Positions 1 to 11,118 of a stretch of DNA of 49,276 bases are shown in pieces; the stretch's first letter is position 1, and the number at the start of each line of letters is the position of its first letter. The stretch comes from an uncultured Verrucomicrobiae bacterium. Lineage in GTDB: Bacteria > Verrucomicrobiota > Verrucomicrobiia > Limisphaerales > J093. A program made the translations under genes and the position numbers. A model generated the notes under the pieces. The model ran no database searches. It had not been told where the DNA came from and worked only from the letters and a program-made list of their open reading frames with translations. The stretch covers positions 1 through 49,276 of the forward strand of contig CALFAV010000024.1 of the NCBI GenBank assembly GCA_937946835.1. The letters run 5' to 3'.

Positions 1-9
1 CGCCTCCTG

Positions 10-113
10 CGCGCGCGCGCCGCTCGGCTCAGGTTCAGCGGACACACTAAATGTGACCGTGATGATCTGCCGATCACGCAACGCGCGCGCGCCGCTCGGC
101 TCAGGTTCAGCGG
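10..113. repeat. 72-bp partial tandem repeat
   Basis: A 32-bp sequence at 10-41 (alternating GC run followed by cgctcggctcaggttcagcgg) recurs exactly at 82-113. The offset is 72 bp, so 10-81 behaves as one full unit and 82-113 as a partial second one. The array may extend left of the window. The repeats lie downstream of the minus-strand anti-sigma gene and I see no coding role. Function is unknown; it could be a minisatellite or part of a mobile-element end. Confidence 0.75.
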
Positions 114-192
114 TTCTCTTCGGATCGGGGTGGAACCCGACCCTCCCGGTAAGGTTGCCGGTGGCGCCCGGCAGCGGGGGCCACCTCGCGGG

Positions 193-768
193 TCAAGGCC
201 CGGGACCGGTGGTGAGGGGCAGGCGTTCGGGCAGGAAGGCGGCGGCCAGGGAGTTGCCCGCCGTGCGCAGGTCGCCCAGCACGCGATTCCACTCGTCCTG
301 CAGGGGGTCGTTGAAGCGGGCGACCAGGGTGGTGAGCGGGTCCGTCTCCAGGGTCGCGGAGAGCACCGGCAGGGCGGGTGCGGGCCGGGCGGTGGCCTCG
401 CGGCCCGCGGGTTGGGTCGGGCCGGGGCGCAGGAACCAACCGGCCAGGATCAACAAACCGATGGCGGCCAGCGCCCAGGCGGGCTTGAACCCGGGGACGG
501 CCGGGGCGGTGTGCACCGGTTCGGGATGCGGGGTGGAGCCAAGCCGCGCCAGCGTGCGCGGGACCAGGCCGGCCGGGGCGGAGCGACGCGCAGCCGGGGC
601 GGTGTCCCGAAGACGGCGGACCAGGTCGCATTCGGCCGCCAGGGTTTCCCGGCAGGAGGCGCAATGAGCGAGGTGGCGTCGGCACCACCCGGGGAGGCGC
701 GCCCCGGGGTCACCCGTGAGGGCGAGGCGCAGTTGGACTCCACGGCAGAAGAGGGCGGGCGTTTTCAT
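193..768 (-). CDS. Anti-sigma factor, zinc-binding type, membrane anchored
   Basis: Predicted 191-aa membrane protein that should sequester the ECF sigma factor encoded just upstream. The N-terminal part contains H-X3-C-X2-C (HLAHCASC, near residue 32), the zinc-binding anti-sigma (ZAS) signature, in a small cytoplasmic domain. One transmembrane helix follows (ALAAIGLLILAGWFL, about residues 99-115), then a roughly 75-residue extracytoplasmic tail ending in a proline-rich stretch. The ATG overlaps the sigma-factor stop by four bases (765-768), which suggests translational coupling and fixes the start. The stimulus is not visible. Family assignment rests on motif and context; the tail resembles nothing I can name. 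Confidence 0.78.
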   Translation of the reverse strand: MKTPALFCRGVQLRLALTGDPGARLPGWCRRHLAHCASCRETLAAECDLVRRLRDTAPAARRSAPAGLVPRTLARLGSTPHPEPVHTAPAVPGFKPAWALAAIGLLILAGWFLRPGPTQPAGREATARPAPALPVLSATLETDPLTTLVARFNDPLQDEWNRVLGDLRTAGNSLAAAFLPERLPLTTGPGP

Positions 769-1409
769 GGTTGGAAATCGGCGGGGGATTGCTCCCGGCG
801 CAGGGCTTTCAACAAGGCCCGGCGCGCCCGGTGCAGGAGGACTTTGACAACGAGGGGGCGGGTGTGCAGGACGGCGGCCACCTCGCCGGTGTCGAAGCCT
901 TCGGCGTAGTAGAGCCAGAGCACGTGGTGGTAGCGCGGGTGCAGGCGCCGGGCCAGGCGCCAGAGGTGGTCAAGTTGGTCGCCGGTGTCGGAGTCACGGG
1001 CCGCACCCGGGCTTTCGGGCCAGTTTTCATCCAACGGTTCAAAAGTCCGGGCGGCGCGGCAGTGGTTGAGCCAGGTGCGGCGGGCGATGGTGAAGAGCCA
1101 GGGCAGGAAGGGACGGTGGGGCTGGTAGCGGGCCAACGCCCGGTGAGCCTTGAGCCAGGTTTCCTGGCTGAGGTCCTCGGCGTCCTGGACCTGGCCGGTG
1201 AGCCGGTGGAGGAAGTTGAAGAGCCGCTCGCCGGCGGCTTGCACCAGAGCCGCGAAGGCGGCGTCGTCCCCCGCCCCGGCCCGGGCGGCCAGCGCGGCCA
1301 GTGGATCAGTGATGCCGGCGGGCGGCGACACCGGCGGCACCGGCCGGGTGGCCGGTGCCGGGAGGGCCGGGGGGGCGGTGGCCGCGGAGGCGAGCACGGG
1401 ACGGCTCAA
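765..1409 (-). CDS. RNA polymerase sigma factor, ECF (sigma-70) family
   Basis: A 214-aa ECF-type sigma factor. After a proline/alanine-rich N-terminal extension of about 40 residues comes region 2 (LFNFLHRLTGQVQDAEDLSQ through the FLPWLFTIARRTWLNHCRA helix, about 63-120), then a short acidic linker and region 4 with a helix-turn-helix (HHVLWLYYAEGFDTGEVAAVL, HRARRALLKAL, about 160-205). There is no region 1 or 3, as expected for ECF factors. The ATG overlaps the preceding exported-protein gene by four bases and the stop overlaps the anti-sigma start, so the three genes look like one operon. The group and its target promoters cannot be named from sequence alone. Confidence 0.88.
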   Translation of the reverse strand: MSRPVLASAATAPPALPAPATRPVPPVSPPAGITDPLAALAARAGAGDDAAFAALVQAAGERLFNFLHRLTGQVQDAEDLSQETWLKAHRALARYQPHRPFLPWLFTIARRTWLNHCRAARTFEPLDENWPESPGAARDSDTGDQLDHLWRLARRLHPRYHHVLWLYYAEGFDTGEVAAVLHTRPLVVKVLLHRARRALLKALRREQSPADFQP

Positions 1410-2371
1410 GGCTGCGGAGAGGCGGTGTTTTGCCCGCGCTTGCGGCGCTGGTCTTCGACGATTTTCTGCGCCACTTCGGCCGCCGGCAGGGACAGGGTGA
1501 GTTGAAGCCGGCGGTCAGCGACGGCGACCTGGAGGCCGCGGATGAGTTTCTGGAGGTCGGGGTTTTCGACCTGGCTCAACGCGACCAGCGCGGTCATGCC
1601 CTGAACCACCTGCTGCATTTGCAGCGCGGTTTCGGGAGTCCGGGCGGTGAGCGCCAGTGAGGCCTGCACCTGGTCGTGGGACTCGGTGAGGCTGAATCGC
1701 AGGGCCTCGGCCATTTTCAAGACCCGGGCTTGGGGCGCGTCGGGGGCGGCGTCGCTGAAGCCCTCGGCCGCCACCAGCAGGAATTCCCCGCGTCCGGCCC
1801 CGGCCAGGGCGGCGAGGGCGGGGGCGGCGTTCAGATTCGGCGCCCCGCCGACGAGGACGGACCGGGCCTTGAGGGTGGTGCGGCGGGCCTTGCCCACAAT
1901 GGCGGGCGCGCCGGGTTGGAGGGCGATGTAGAGGTCTTCCTTGATGCAGTACAGGGGCTGGGGGCCGTCCTCGAGGAGTTGGAGGTCGCCGTCCTGGGCG
2001 TGGCCCAGGGCGGCCTGTTTTTGCAGGGCGGCGGCGAACCCGGCCGCCAGATCAAGGTCGGTGTCCACCAGCAAGACCCCGCGCAGGCGCTCGGGGCCGC
2101 CGTACTCGGAGCCGTACAGGGTGAGGGAACGGATGCGCCGCCAGTCAAAATCGTAGCCCAGGTGGAATTTCAGGGCCGCGGCGACTTCGCTCATTTTGGG
2201 TTCGATGGCCTCGCGCGCGAGGGTCTGGCCGACGGTGGTGGCCAGGAGTGCTTCCACGTCCAGGTGGAGCAGCCAGCGGGCGTCCGCCGAGATGTGCGCG
2301 GGTTGAAGCGGGCCGGCCAGAGCGACGGAGCTCAGGCTCAAGCCCAGGAGGATTCGGGTCCAGGTTTTCAT
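1406..2371 (-). CDS. Exported protein of unknown function leading the ECF operon
   Basis: A 321-aa protein starting with a clear signal peptide (MKTWTRILLGLSLSSVALA, cleavage after the ALA-G region). An in-frame ATG five codons upstream (2386) is possible but would give a less typical n-region. The mature part is soluble-looking, without cysteine motifs or membrane segments, and ends in a basic, glutamine-rich tail (AEVAQKIVEDQRRKRGQN). I recognise no family. In style (HISADARWLLHLDVEALL near the start) it resembles the exported protein at 34542-36389, but I cannot show homology. It is the first gene of a cluster in which sigma and anti-sigma factors follow with 4-base overlaps, so it may be sensed by or regulated with them. 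Confidence 0.72.
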   Translation of the reverse strand: MKTWTRILLGLSLSSVALAGPLQPAHISADARWLLHLDVEALLATTVGQTLAREAIEPKMSEVAAALKFHLGYDFDWRRIRSLTLYGSEYGGPERLRGVLLVDTDLDLAAGFAAALQKQAALGHAQDGDLQLLEDGPQPLYCIKEDLYIALQPGAPAIVGKARRTTLKARSVLVGGAPNLNAAPALAALAGAGRGEFLLVAAEGFSDAAPDAPQARVLKMAEALRFSLTESHDQVQASLALTARTPETALQMQQVVQGMTALVALSQVENPDLQKLIRGLQVAVADRRLQLTLSLPAAEVAQKIVEDQRRKRGQNTASPQP

Positions 2372-2563
2372 GGTGTCGGAAGGCATGTTTTTTTGGGTTT
2401 GGCGGGATCAAGGTCCCGCGTTGCCATACCGGATTACACCGGGCCGGGAGACGGGGTTACACCGGCCGGCCGGCCCGCCCGAGAAAACCTCGCTTCGAGC
2501 CGCGCGAGCCGACACCGGCCGGGCCCCCGCGGGGGAGCGGGCCGCGGTTTGTTGGTGCGAGTG

Positions 2564-2600
2564 GTCGGACGAGTCGGACGAGTCGGGCCAATCGGGCCCG
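2564..2600. repeat. 9-bp minisatellite downstream of rpoD
   Basis: Two perfect copies of gtcggacga are followed by two degenerate copies (gtcgggcca, atcgggccc), making about four 9-bp units. The repeat sits in the 250-bp gap between the ECF operon and the rpoD stop codon. No U-tract terminator is visible in this gap. Confidence 0.6.
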
Positions 2601-2623
2601 CACACCGCCGGCACCGCCGGGCC

Positions 2624-4573
<1,950 letters not shown>

Positions 4574-5042
4574 ATGGGACTGTTTGGCCCGGAGGCTACC
4601 CCGGGAGGCAAAAAAATAGCCCCGCAATATCCGCGGCTGGATCGGGTTCGTCAAGGGTGACCCGGACGTTGCTCCCTCAGGCGAATTCCAACTGGACATG
4701 GTTGGCAACCGAACCGGGCTTTTTGCATGGAAACTTGGAGTTTGAATCCAAGCCGGAAACCTGAATTGCCATCCAGCCGGCTCGGCAACGGGCCGGCCGC
4801 CGGCGGGGGCAGGGAGGGGGATGGCGAGGTGCACGGGGTGACGCGTGGGGAGGCGGTTCCCAATCCCCGGGCCGGGGAAGACAGCCGGACGGGTCGTTGT
4901 CCGTCGGGTGCCGGTTGGCCGGGGGGCTGGCGCGGGGGCGGCCGTCGCCAGCGGGGTGGGACGGATTTCCCCGCGCGCGCCCCGCGCCGGTCTTGCCGCC
5001 CCGGGCCGGGTTGTGTCACGGTGTCCGCAAGCGCCTTGCAAA
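4574..5042. other. Divergent intergenic region rpoD / purU
   Basis: 469 bases separate the divergently transcribed rpoD and purU. The left part (4600-4780) is AT-richer and holds the candidate rpoD promoter. The right part is very GC-rich with no convincing promoter or riboswitch fold. Open frames run through it on both strands, but their translations are low-complexity Arg/Gly/Pro sequence and are not supported as genes. Confidence 0.5.
4626..4654 (-). promoter_or_regulatory. Candidate sigma-70 promoter of rpoD
   Basis: On the minus strand, TTGACG (4649-4654, five of six consensus) is followed after 17 bases by GATATT (4626-4631, four of six). The spacing is optimal and the -10 lies about 50 bases before the rpoD ATG at 4573. 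The stretch is AT-richer than its surroundings. This is read by eye only. Confidence 0.4.
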
Positions 5043-5894
5043 ATGGCCGAACGGAACACCTCCCCGCACATTCTTCTGGTCGAATGCGCCGACCGCCCCG
5101 GGCTGGTGCACGAAATTACCGGCGAGTTGTTCCGTCACGGGGTGAACGTGGTGGGCAACCAGGAGTTTGTGGACCGGCCCACGCAGCGCTTTTTCATGCG
5201 CACCGAGTTCGACGGCGAGGTCGAGGCGGCGGCCCTGGTGGAGGGGGTGCGCGCGCGCCTGCCGGCCGGGGCGGAGGTCCGGCTCTCGCGGTTGGAACCC
5301 AAGCGCGTGGTCGTGCTGGTCAGCCGCGAACACCACTGCCTGGGGGATATTCTGGTCCGGCATGCCTTCGGCGAACTGAACGCCCGGGTGCTGGCGGTGG
5401 TCGGCAATCACGCGACCCTCGAATCGCTGGTCCGGCGCTTCGATCTGCCCTTTCACCACGTGGATGCCACCAACCGGAGCCGCGAGGCGCACGAGGCGGC
5501 GGTGCTCGAGGTCCTGGACCGCTACCAGCCGGAGTATCTGGTGCTGGCCAAGTACATGCGCATCCTCAGCCCGGCCTTTGTGGCCCGCTTCCCGCGGCGG
5601 ATCGTGAACATCCACCATTCTTTCCTGCCGGCGTTCGTGGGGGCGCGGCCGTACCACCAGGCGTTCGAGCGCGGGGTCAAGATCATCGGGGCGACGGCGC
5701 ATTTCGTGACCGAGGCCCTCGACGAAGGCCCGATCATCGCCCAGCAGGTCATCCCGGTGGACCACACCCACACGGCCGAGGACCTGCAACGCGCCGGGCG
5801 GGACATCGAGCAACTGGTGCTGGCCCGCGCCCTCAAGCTGGTCTTCGAGGATCGCGTGTTCCTCTGCGGCCGGCGCACCGTGATCTTCGACTGA
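5043..5894 (+). CDS. purU: Formyltetrahydrofolate deformylase PurU
   Basis: A 283-aa cytosolic enzyme hydrolysing 10-formyl-THF to formate and THF, which balances the one-carbon pool. An N-terminal ACT domain (about 9-85, [20 protein letters not shown]) is followed by the formyltransferase fold (about 90-275). Catalytic Asn and His are in [10 protein letters not shown] and the Asp in [11 protein letters not shown], as in the family. Length is normal. The ATG at 5043 begins [14 protein letters not shown], directly at the ACT domain; the longer upstream frame is Arg/Gly-rich noise. The next gene, a MetE-like protein, starts two bases after the stop, so the two are probably co-transcribed. In E. 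coli PurU responds to methionine and glycine, which fits this neighbour. Confidence 0.95.
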   Translation: MAERNTSPHILLVECADRPGLVHEITGELFRHGVNVVGNQEFVDRPTQRFFMRTEFDGEVEAAALVEGVRARLPAGAEVRLSRLEPKRVVVLVSREHHCLGDILVRHAFGELNARVLAVVGNHATLESLVRRFDLPFHHVDATNRSREAHEAAVLEVLDRYQPEYLVLAKYMRILSPAFVARFPRRIVNIHHSFLPAFVGARPYHQAFERGVKIIGATAHFVTEALDEGPIIAQQVIPVDHTHTAEDLQRAGRDIEQLVLARALKLVFEDRVFLCGRRTVIFD

Positions 5895-5896
5895 CC

Positions 5897-6964
<1,068 letters not shown>

Positions 6965-6992
6965 AACCCGGCACCCGCCGGACCGCCCTGCG

Positions 6993-8270
6993 GTGAAGTT
7001 GCTCCTGGCCATTCTGGGTGTGCTGGCCCGCAAGGCGGTGGCGGCCACGCTGCTGTTTCTGGCCTTGTTGCTGGCGGTGCTGGCGTGGAACTGGGCACGC
7101 GCCCAGGCGCGGGTGACCCAGCGCGTCGAGGAAGCGCGGTTGCGGGTCAACGCCGCCCGCCAAGAGTGGCGCGCCGCGCGGACCGAACTGCTCGACCTGG
7201 AGCGCCGGTTGGCGCAACTGCGCGCCGCCGAACCGCCCTGGTACCGCCCCCTCCAGCGGGTGCAGTGGAACGCCCGCGTGGCCGCCCTCGAGCAGGCCGT
7301 TCAGACATCGCGCGCCGCGCGCGACCAGGCCCACACCGCCTGGCAACGCGCGGTGGAGGAATTGACGCGGGTGGAACAGCAGGTGGACACGGCCTGGACC
7401 GCCCTCTGGGCGGCCGCGCGCCGCACCGGCTGGCAGGTTTTGGGCATTGTGGCGCTGGTGTTGTTGGGGCCGCCGGGATGGAGGGCCTTTTGGTATTACG
7501 GCCTGGCCGCGCTGGCCACGGCGCGACCACCGGCGCGCCTTTTGCCCGCGGAAACCCCCGGGGAACTGCGCCCCGGGCCGGCTGGCAAGGTGCTGGCCGT
7601 GGTGGTCACGCCGGAGCGCCCGTTGCGGGCGCGCATGGACTGGGTGCAGCAGTACGCGCCCGGCCTGGCCAAGCGCACGCGCCTGCTCTTCTCATGGCAT
7701 TCCCCGTTCACCAGTTTTGCGGCCGGACTGGCCGAGTTGACCGAGTTGTCCGCCCGCACCCCCGGCGAGGGCGGAACCGTGGGGTTGGGTTCGGGCACGG
7801 ACCCGAATGCCTACTTGCTGGCGCTGGAGTTGGAAAACCATCCCGGCGTGGTGCTCAAACCCGGCGCGGTGGTGGCCGTGTCCGGCGCGGTCACGATGCG
7901 GCCGCGCTGGCACGTGAACAGCCTGCATCACTGGATCGCGGGTCGGGTGCGGCACATCCTTTTCGGCGGCACGGGCACGGTGTACGTGGCCGGGCACGGC
8001 GGGGTGGAGGCCTGTGGCGCGCGCACGGCGGTGGTGCTCGAGGAGGCGTTGGTGCTGGGCTACGACGCGCGCGCCGCTTTTGCCACGGTGCGTACCGAGA
8101 CGTTCTGGCCGTACCTGCGGGACCGGACCTCGCTGTTTGACTACCGCTTCGACGGCGGGCACTGGGTCCTGCGGCAAACCACCGCGACGGCGGCGGCGCG
8201 TCACGCCAACCCCTTCGTGCGGGGGGTGGACGCGCTGCTCAACGGCCTGGGCCGGTTGCTGGGCTTTTGA
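6993..8270 (+). CDS. Membrane protein with coiled coil and a possible AIM24-like C-terminal domain
   Basis: A 425-aa protein with a GTG start that gives MKLLLAILGVLARK directly before TM1 (about 10-32). Residues 35-140 form a long charged Arg/Ala/Glu helix, probably a coiled coil. TM2 lies at about 145-170 (WQVLGIVALVLLGPPGW). The C-terminal 240 residues are beta-rich; GTGTVYVAGHGGVEA and LELENHPGVVLKPGAVVAVSG recall AIM24-family sequences, but that similarity is by eye and weak. It follows the MetE-like gene by 28 bases and may belong to the same transcript, though the functions look unrelated. No catalytic motif is seen. Confidence 0.75.
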   Translation: MKLLLAILGVLARKAVAATLLFLALLLAVLAWNWARAQARVTQRVEEARLRVNAARQEWRAARTELLDLERRLAQLRAAEPPWYRPLQRVQWNARVAALEQAVQTSRAARDQAHTAWQRAVEELTRVEQQVDTAWTALWAAARRTGWQVLGIVALVLLGPPGWRAFWYYGLAALATARPPARLLPAETPGELRPGPAGKVLAVVVTPERPLRARMDWVQQYAPGLAKRTRLLFSWHSPFTSFAAGLAELTELSARTPGEGGTVGLGSGTDPNAYLLALELENHPGVVLKPGAVVAVSGAVTMRPRWHVNSLHHWIAGRVRHILFGGTGTVYVAGHGGVEACGARTAVVLEEALVLGYDARAAFATVRTETFWPYLRDRTSLFDYRFDGGHWVLRQTTATAAARHANPFVRGVDALLNGLGRLLGF

Positions 8271-8346
8271 AGGTTTCCCGTCGTGGGGTGTCGCGGAGAA
8301 CGCGGCACGTCCCCAGAGAAGGCCGCGGCCGGGCGGGGGAGCGGGC

Positions 8347-10539
8347 TTACGCCCTGGCCAGCGGTTCCGGCTCCGGGGCGGTCTGTTCCCGCGGGCGCGC
8401 CGCGGGCTTGGCGCCGGCCTGGTAATAGCCCTTGAAGTACCGGTTTTGGTAGTAGTAGTACGAGTAGTAGTAGGCGTCGCGGCCCTCGAAGTCGATGTCG
8501 TTGATCACCACACCGCAGAGATGCACGCCGGCGTCCAGCAGGCGCTGGATGCTCTTGCGGGCCATCTCCCGGCGCACCTTGTTGAACTTGGTCACCATGA
8601 CCACGCCGTCCACCTGCGCGGCAATGATGAGGGGATCACTCACCGCGGAAACGGGCGGGCAGTCAATCACCACGCGGTCGTAGAGCCGGCCGGCCTCCTG
8701 GAGGAATTCGGTCAGGCGCCGGGAGCTGAGCAGTTCGGAGGGCTGTGCGGGCGTGTTGCTGCTGCAAACCACGTCCAGGTTGGGCACTTCGGTCCGTTGA
8801 GCCACCTCCTCGATCGTGGCAGCCGTGCCGCTCAAGTAGGCCGCCAGGCCGGCGTTGCCGCTCACACCAAAACCCCTTTGGACGGTGGGGCGGCGCAGAT
8901 CGGCATCCACCAGCAGGGTGCGCATGCCGGTTTGGGCGATCACGATGGCCAGGTTGGCGGCCACGGTGGATTTGCCCTCCGAGGGCATGCTGCTGGTCAG
9001 GGCGAGCAGGCGGTAGCGTTCAGCCCGGGAACCGAGGGTGATGGCGGCGCGAATGGTGCGGAAGTTTTCGGCCGTGCTGGACTGAGCGTGGAGATGGGCG
9101 GTTTGATACCGCTCCGCAAGGCTGTTGGCTTTGATATTGGGTACATAGCCCAGGAAGGGCAGGCGCAGGTAGGTTTCGACGTCGTCCTGGCTCTTGATGG
9201 AATCATCCAGGTAGTTCACGAACAGGGCCAGTCCCAGGGCGACGGCCAGGCCCCCCAACACACCGGCGGCCAGGGTGAGGGGGATGTTGGGTTTGACGTA
9301 AAAAGCCGGCGGCACCGCCGGGTCCACCTGGCGGATGTTGTTGATGCGGTCCCGCTGGGCGATGTCCATTTCGCTGAGCTTGACCAGGATGGCGTTGTAG
9401 AGGGCTTTTTTGGTCTCCGCCTTTCGGGCCAGGATGTCGTATTCCATCTTGGCGCGATTCCATTCCATCTGGCGGTTCTCGAAGTCCGCCACGGCCGCCG
9501 CGTGCGCCAGTTCATTGGCTTTCTCGACCCGGGCGGTGGTGCGGATCACGTCGGCCACCTTGCCGGCGGCGTTGGCGATGGCCTGGCGGGTGTCGGCGAT
9601 GCGGGCACGGGCCTGAATGACGGAGGGGTGCTTGTCCTTGTAGCGTTGCAGCAGGCCGGCCAGTTCGTTTTCGTAGGTGGCCAGTTGTGCCTGGAGCGTG
9701 CGCACCTGGGAATCGTTGGCGATGGGGGGGAAGGACTCCAAGGGCTTCTGTTCCTTGATGTGATTGTCCAGCTCGTCCACCATCGTTTGGGCGATTTGGG
9801 CGCGCGCCTTCGCTTCGACGTAGCGACTCTGCGCCTGGCTCAGGGCCTCGGCGATGATGCTGTCGCCTTTTTCCAGGGAGACAAACTTGGTCCGCATCCG
9901 GTAGTTGTGGAGGTCGGATTCCGCCTGGGAAACCTCGCCCTCGAGGCCGGAGGCCTGGTTGCGCAGGAAAAACAGCATCCGGGAAGTGCGCTCCTGGCGT
10001 TGGCCGGCCATCCATTCGATGAACTCGGTGGCGAGGGTGTTGGCAATGGCGGCCGCCTTGGTCTGGGAGGTGTGTTCGACGCTGACGTCCACCAGCCGGG
10101 TCATGCGGATGGGCGACACGGTGATGTCCTCGGCCAGCGCTTTGGCGATGTCCACGTGCTTCTGGTACCGCGGATCCTCGGTCAGCCGTTCCTTGCGGAT
10201 GACCACGTTGAGCAGGCTGCGGCTGAGCAGGTTGCGGTACTGGGTCTGGAGGTACTCCTGCTGGGCCTGAAGGTTTTGCACGCTCAGCCCGCCCAGGTTC
10301 ACCGCCGATTCGGCCTCCGGGTCAATCTGCAACCGGGTGGTGGCGCGGTAAATTTTGGGCGCGGCGTAGAGGTAAACGCCGGTCAGAGCCAACACCACCA
10401 CAAAGGTGATGATGACCAACCACCGGTGCTCCAGCAGGACGTACCAGTAGTGACGGAGGTTGAGTTTGGGTCCCGTCGCTTCCTCGGTTTCACCGGCCAT
10501 CCCTGGCATGGTCCCCGTCCGGTCGTAATCGTAATCCAT
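8347..10539 (-). CDS. Exopolysaccharide co-polymerase / BY-type tyrosine autokinase (Wzc-like)
   Basis: A 730-aa inner-membrane protein that regulates polysaccharide chain length and export. It has a Wzz domain with TM1 (WLVIITFVVVLALTGVYLYA, about 40-60), a large periplasmic coiled coil, a GNVR-type region, TM2 (about 425-450, LTLAAGVLGGLAVALGLALF), and a cytoplasmic BY-kinase domain. Walker A is SSMPSEGKST (about 516-525), Walker A' TLLVDADLRRP (about 542-550), Walker B VVIDCPPV (about 619-626). The C-terminal tail holds ten tyrosines within 20 residues (about 685-704), the autophosphorylation cluster. The ATG lies one base after the SLBB gene stop, so the two are an operon. No cognate phosphatase or glycosyltransferase is in the window. 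Confidence 0.94.
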   Translation of the reverse strand: MDYDYDRTGTMPGMAGETEEATGPKLNLRHYWYVLLEHRWLVIITFVVVLALTGVYLYAAPKIYRATTRLQIDPEAESAVNLGGLSVQNLQAQQEYLQTQYRNLLSRSLLNVVIRKERLTEDPRYQKHVDIAKALAEDITVSPIRMTRLVDVSVEHTSQTKAAAIANTLATEFIEWMAGQRQERTSRMLFFLRNQASGLEGEVSQAESDLHNYRMRTKFVSLEKGDSIIAEALSQAQSRYVEAKARAQIAQTMVDELDNHIKEQKPLESFPPIANDSQVRTLQAQLATYENELAGLLQRYKDKHPSVIQARARIADTRQAIANAAGKVADVIRTTARVEKANELAHAAAVADFENRQMEWNRAKMEYDILARKAETKKALYNAILVKLSEMDIAQRDRINNIRQVDPAVPPAFYVKPNIPLTLAAGVLGGLAVALGLALFVNYLDDSIKSQDDVETYLRLPFLGYVPNIKANSLAERYQTAHLHAQSSTAENFRTIRAAITLGSRAERYRLLALTSSMPSEGKSTVAANLAIVIAQTGMRTLLVDADLRRPTVQRGFGVSGNAGLAAYLSGTAATIEEVAQRTEVPNLDVVCSSNTPAQPSELLSSRRLTEFLQEAGRLYDRVVIDCPPVSAVSDPLIIAAQVDGVVMVTKFNKVRREMARKSIQRLLDAGVHLCGVVINDIDFEGRDAYYYSYYYYQNRYFKGYYQAGAKPAARPREQTAPEPEPLARA

Positions 10540-10540
10540 A

Positions 10541-11116
10541 TCAAAACACGGCTTCTTTTACTTCGAGGATGTCCCCGGGCCGCAGCCAGATTTTCTTGGC
10601 CGGGTCGCTCTCCTTTTTGAGGCGATCGAGGGAGAATTTTTCCCGTTTGCCGTCGCGGGTGAATTCCACCTCGTTCTTGGCCAGCCGGGTCAGACCGCCG
10701 GCCCGGGCGATGGCATCGAGGATGTCCATCCGTTGCTCGGGCGAGAGCGGCAGGTTGCCGGGGCGGTTGACCTGGCCGATCACAATCACGTAATCCAGGC
10801 GGTACTCCTTGACCGTGACCAGGACCTCGGGCTTGACGAAATAATCCTTGGACAGCTCCTGCTCGAGCTTGCGCGCCGCTTCCCGCGGGGTCAGCCCGCT
10901 CACCTTCACGATGCCGATGAAGGGAAATTGGATTTCCCCGCTGGCCGAGACCCGGTAGTCGGTGGGCAGGCCGGCTTCCCCCACAATGACGATCCCCAGC
11001 AGGTCTTGCGGGGCAATGGGGCGGTCTTCTGAAACCTCCGGCGGGGCGGAAGATTGGGCGGAGACCGCGACGGCCAGGGTCAGCGCCAGCCACAAACTTC
11101 CGAATCGGGTTTTCAT
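10541..11116 (-). CDS. Polysaccharide export protein (Wza-like, SLBB domain)
   Basis: A 191-aa exported protein with signal peptide MKTRFGSLWLALTLAVAVSA and no lipobox. The N-terminal polysaccharide-export domain (about 35-105: PQDLLGIVIVGE, YRVSASGEIQFPFIGIVKVSG) is followed by one SLBB domain (about 110-165: YVIVIGQVNRPGNLPL, ILDAIARAGGLT). It is about half the size of E. coli Wza and lacks the C-terminal outer-membrane helix, so it probably needs a partner in the outer membrane; the beta-barrel gene just upstream is the obvious candidate. A GTG at 11122 would overlap the barrel-gene stop by four bases (GTGA); the ATG at 11116 gives a cleaner signal peptide. Confidence 0.9.
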   Translation of the reverse strand: MKTRFGSLWLALTLAVAVSAQSSAPPEVSEDRPIAPQDLLGIVIVGEAGLPTDYRVSASGEIQFPFIGIVKVSGLTPREAARKLEQELSKDYFVKPEVLVTVKEYRLDYVIVIGQVNRPGNLPLSPEQRMDILDAIARAGGLTRLAKNEVEFTRDGKREKFSLDRLKKESDPAKKIWLRPGDILEVKEAVF

Positions 11117-11118
11117 GT

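Noticed and set aside
4574..5042. Riboswitch upstream of purU or the MetE-like gene
   Set aside because: I looked for SAM- or glycine-type conserved cores and saw none; the region is simply GC-rich.
4574..5071. N-terminal extension of RpoD to 5071
   Set aside because: The extra 166 residues are Pro/Arg-rich and run through the divergent promoter region; the family start [13 protein letters not shown] is at 4573.
8271..8346. Hairpin between the convergent gene at 6993 and the kinase gene as a terminator
   Set aside because: GGGGTGTCGCG and CGCGGCACGTCCCC pair only with a mismatch and a bulge and have no T-run, so the support is too weak to list as a feature.
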